DNA of 64,000 bases from NCBI GenBank assembly GCA_947172415.1, contig OX359199.1, forward strand, positions 6,587,884-6,651,883. The letters run 5' to 3'. Both the position numbers and the translations under genes were made by a program. Below, in pieces: positions 61,103 to 64,000 of this stretch (position 1 is its first letter; each line of letters begins with the position of its first letter). The DNA comes from Chondrosia reniformis. Taxonomy: Eukaryota > Porifera > Demospongiae > Chondrillida > Chondrillidae. The notes under the pieces were generated by a model. The model worked only from the letters and a program-made list of their open reading frames with translations. It did no database searches and had not been told where the DNA came from.

Positions 61103-62375
61103 ATGTCGACGAAAATGGCTGCTAGATCGTCCGTATGTTTGTTATTGCTTTGTGGTCCACCGTCTTGCGGTAAAACTCTCTTAGTAAACCACTTGACAAC
61201 CTCTGGGAAACTTGATAAATACAACTTAATTTCACTGTCATGCGACAAATATTATCCGCCGCATCCATCTTGTCCGCTGCAAGACACTGGCATTCCGTTT
61301 TCTCTAAGAGCAGAGAGACGAAAATTGAATTTATGCATATACAAATTTTTAAGTATAAATGGCTTCATAACAGAATATTTAGATCATGAGAAACAAGCTG
61401 TGTTAAGTAAAGGGGAATTTCAGGAGTTCCTAGATGTGCTCTCCTTCGGGCCATTACTCGAGGTATCTCGTGATGGCAGGTAAGACGTTCATTGGTCAAT
61501 ATATGTAGGTATCATTCTGCTATATCTCACCTAATTGAACCTAGGATTCGTATGGAACTGGACTTCATAACATTTGTGATAGATGACAATATGATCTACA
61601 ATAGCATCAGACATGAATATTATCAGATGGCAAGAGATGGTAGGACAAATAAAATAGCAACTAATAAATTGTATTGTTTATAATACTGTTCTATGGAGGA
61701 TATAAAAATATGTAACTTTGACTTTATGTAGCCAAGCTAAAAAAGAGTTTCAGTATAAATAATGATACCTTATAGAACGGTATAATGTATTGATATAGTA
61801 TACTGGTAGAGTACTGTATAATGTACTAATAATATAGCACTGTGTAATATACTACTGAATAATAATACTGTATAATGTACTTTTGTTATAGTATTATATA
61901 AACTACATTGCCTATGTTCAGGTATGCTGGGGTTAGGTATCTTATATATAACATGCGATGTCAAGGAGGCCATTGAAAGAAATATAAAACGTGGTTGTCC
62001 TATTCCTGAAGTGACCCTAATTAAAGTGCACCATGATGCTGAACAGCCTGACATGGTAACAGGGTCACTATGGGAGAAAAATTGCTGCATCTTGAAAAAT
62101 AGCAATATCAGTGAAGAAGTGTTTTTAGAAAAGGGACTGTAAGTTTCTTGTAAATGTGAATCCTGAAATTATTAAATTTTATTCTAGTAATTGAAATACT
62201 AACTTATCTTTTGTAGTACATCTGTGATGGCACTGTTGGACTATGCAGGCAGTAACCCATGGCAACCTCTTTCCACTGGGGATAGCGAGGCAAAGGTAAC
62301 ATTTTCATGCACTAGTTATGTGTTCAATCATTCATTTTGTTATTGATTTATTAACAGCAAAAATTACTGTCCTAA
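61103..62375 (+). CDS. PSTK: L-seryl-tRNA(Sec) kinase, 5 exons
   Basis: Phosphorylates seryl-tRNA(Sec), the step before SepSecS makes selenocysteinyl-tRNA. Exons 61103-61479, 61545-61639, 61922-62138, 62217-62295 and 62358-62375 give 261 residues with closed phases. The N terminus has a P-loop (LLCGPPSCGKTLL) and then ISLSCDKYYPP. The second exon carries FVIDDNMIYNSIRHEYYQMA, very close to the PSTK motif VLDDNxxYxSMRYEVYQLA. Later, GLGILYITCDVKEAIERN matches the LFLDCPLETCLQRN region, and SLWEKNCCIL corresponds to the NAWEHNSL region. It is shorter than human PSTK (about 348 residues) at the C terminus. The last exon is only six codons and is the least certain. The second ATG (codon 5) has a better context. 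The stop lies 61 bp from the stop of the convergent next gene. Confidence 0.82.
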
Positions 62376-62436
62376 ATGAAATTATTAAATTTAAATGAAA
62401 CAAAGTCAAATTTAAATGAAACATTTTTTTGGAGTT

Positions 62437-64000
62437 TTAATCAAATCCATTGACTTTAAACAAAAAGTCTCCACTGTGTCTATCATAGGAGATGAACAGC
62501 AAATCTTTGTCAGTGCAATTTTTTCTTAATCTTCTTTCCATCTTCTCATAGCCCTCTTTGTTCTTCTTGCGTGGCTGAAGTCCATAAAAGGTGACCAGTG
62601 ATGGCTTGTTGAGACCTTCCCCAGATTTGGGGACAGGGATACCAGCTGGGTATACAGTCACTTCACCAGGCTCAATTATGACAGTCGCATCCAAATCAAT
62701 AGCTGTTACATCTGTATAGCCCAAAAATTGAACACTTCCTACTGTTTTATGTATCACTGTAAAATTGCGAACTTGCTTAAGACTGTCTTCCCCAAGTGTA
62801 ACAATCTCATCCATTGAGGGTAGGGTAGCATAATCCATATTAGTAAGCCTTGGATGGTAAGGATTAATCCCCTGTTTGACCTCCTCCGCCAGAAACTCAG
62901 CCAATTTTTCAATAGTTCCAAGCTCGACCAGTTTACTAAACTTCATTTGAATGGCATACTTTTCATCCAGCATCATCAACACTTCCGTTAGGGTGAGTGA
63001 TGAGATTCCCAGGGCAAAGAAGTTCATAGTAGCAACATCTTCCAGAGGTGATAATTCTGGTTGAGACATTTTAATCTTTTCAAAAAGAACCTTTAAGATG
63101 TCATCTTTTGAAGTTGTTAATTGTGTCATGATTTTCCTATCAGATATACCAGGGTACAGTTGCTTGAGTAGGTTCTGTGCAATCATGTGGGGAGTAACAT
63201 CTTCCAGTTGGGCCACAGTCATAGTTATTCCCGTTCTTAATTTTATCATTTTGATAAAGTCTTCTTTCTGAGCTTCTGTCATACCAAGTTCAGCCAAATC
63301 CTGATGTTCAGATATGGATTTGTTCATAATGTCCAAATCCAAAACTTCCTGAGTTGTTAGACAGACTAATTCACTCAAAAACAGTAATCTTTCTTCACTG
63401 GTCATCTCCAGTGTTGCCACGGTAATGCTGTTGTTAGATTCAGCAGAGACTGAGGATGCCACTCTTACAACCAAATCACTGTATACACTAGAGGATCTTC
63501 TTCGTTGGGATGGAATGTTGTCTGGAGACCTGGGACTAGTGGCGGTATGACCAGACAGGATGGCCTCAACTTTGGCTCTGAAAGGACATCTCTCAAGGAT
63601 GCTGGGGTGCTTGGCTGAATCCAGCGGGTGTCTCTGCCTCAGATACACCTGGGTATCATAATCACTTCGCAGTTCCATAAAGGCCTTCCGGACATTATGC
63701 ACTGTGGACAAGGAGTGTTTAGTGAAGGGATGAACCCCATTGCTTTTATCCAGAGTAAAGCCATTGCCAATGCTGGCAAATGTGTGTACGTGAAGTTGAA
63801 GTATGCCGTTCATGATATCATCCATACCACTGGTGAATGTAGGCTGTTCCTGTAGCATTCTCATAAAGTTTGGTAGGTAATCCAGTGGTACATCTCCAGG
63901 AAGATATAGTTTACCGCTACTGTGGGAATAGAATGGAACTTTTGGTGGTCGAGCAGTGATAGCCCTATTTATGGACACTGAATCAGGAACTATGTGACTG
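62437..64000 (-). CDS. PKS/FAS-like protein, C-terminal part: AT tail, two carrier-like domains, NUP98-type domain
   Basis: The frame is open to the window edge; 520 residues are visible with no intron. Residues 1-90 look like the end of an acyltransferase domain (PPKVPFYSHSSGKLY, then VHTFASIGNGFTL). A Ser/Arg-rich linker follows. Residues about 195-285 are carrier-protein-like, but the phosphopantetheine serine position is not serine (LAELGMTEAQ). Residues about 300-378 form a second carrier-like domain with a usable serine (FFALGISSLTLTEVLMML). Residues about 382-520 resemble the NUP98 autoproteolytic domain along their whole length: LPSMDEI, VRNFTVIHKTVGSVQFLG, EVTVYP, SGEGLNKPSLVTFYG and SGDFLFKVNGFD, where NUP98 has IPSMEEL, ENFTV, EVIVYP, GEGLN and WVFKVSHF. 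The protein ends where NUP98 is cut, and the His-Phe-Ser cleavage site is absent. The substrate and product are unknown. Confidence 0.72.
   Translation of the reverse strand, partial: SHIVPDSVSINRAITARPPKVPFYSHSSGKLYLPGDVPLDYLPNFMRMLQEQPTFTSGMDDIMNGILQLHVHTFASIGNGFTLDKSNGVHPFTKHSLSTVHNVRKAFMELRSDYDTQVYLRQRHPLDSAKHPSILERCPFRAKVEAILSGHTATSPRSPDNIPSQRRRSSSVYSDLVVRVASSVSAESNNSITVATLEMTSEERLLFLSELVCLTTQEVLDLDIMNKSISEHQDLAELGMTEAQKEDFIKMIKLRTGITMTVAQLEDVTPHMIAQNLLKQLYPGISDRKIMTQLTTSKDDILKVLFEKIKMSQPELSPLEDVATMNFFALGISSLTLTEVLMMLDEKYAIQMKFSKLVELGTIEKLAEFLAEEVKQGINPYHPRLTNMDYATLPSMDEIVTLGEDSLKQVRNFTVIHKTVGSVQFLGYTDVTAIDLDATVIIEPGEVTVYPAGIPVPKSGEGLNKPSLVTFYGLQPRKKNKEGYEKMERRLRKNCTDKDLLFISYDRHSGDFLFKVNGFD

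Noticed and set aside
1-64000. tRNA or rRNA genes, CRISPR arrays, bacterial operons, viral or LTR elements
   Set aside because: I found no cloverleaf, rRNA block, spaced short-repeat array, reverse transcriptase, integrase or capsid domain anywhere in the window. The regular arrays are satellites and minisatellites without unique spacers.

Overview
This is a eukaryotic window of about 35% GC. Its genes have many short introns (mostly 60-250 bp, GT-AG) and sit close together. The gene set is animal: a FRAS1/FREM-type matrix protein with Calx-beta domains, TCERG1 with WW and FF domains, a BTB-Kelch protein and a RasGEF. Short introns, three head-to-head gene pairs and overlapping 3' ends suggest a compact non-bilaterian genome. 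A sponge is plausible, but I cannot prove that from the sequence. No species is claimed.

Layout. 1-8257 (+): the 3' part of a FRAS1/FREM-like gene, from several Calx-beta exons through the transmembrane helix and cytoplasmic tail. About 8720-29985: a 21-kb repeat block with no genes. It is built from a 169-bp satellite monomer (roughly 90 forward copies), four near-identical 1.05-kb non-satellite units in the same orientation, and one older truncated inverted copy of that unit at the left edge. The block shows higher-order duplications and has diverged, inverted monomers at both edges. 30171-33971 (-): a complete single-unit hexokinase with a 318-bp MITE-like element in intron 1. 34037-38687 (+): TCERG1, head-to-head with hexokinase, only 65 bp between start codons. 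38844-40910 (+): PDE12-like 2',5'-phosphodiesterase. 41107-44621 (-): FAD synthase (FLAD1-like). 44911-52890 (+): a 31-exon RasGEF with an N-terminal RA domain. 53122-53892 (+): a small coiled-coil protein. 54083-58545 (-): a leucine-rich-repeat protein of the AMN1/FBXL type. 58936-60732 (+): a one-exon BTB-BACK-Kelch protein. 61103-62375 (+): phosphoseryl-tRNA(Sec) kinase, which implies a selenocysteine pathway. 62437 to the window end (-): the C-terminal part of a PKS/FAS-like protein.

The genes do not form one pathway; they are ordinary housekeeping and signalling genes packed closely. The most unusual item is the last gene. It appears to carry the tail of an acyltransferase domain, two carrier-protein-like domains, and then a domain that closely resembles the autoproteolytic domain of nucleoporin NUP98 but stops where the cleavage site should be. 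Other points of interest are the satellite/unit repeat architecture, a FLAD1 exon whose 5' splice-site region is triplicated, and the very short hexokinase/TCERG1 bidirectional promoter with two inverted YY1-like motifs.

Exon boundaries were assigned by eye from splice signals, reading phase and remembered family sequences. All multi-exon models below close in frame.
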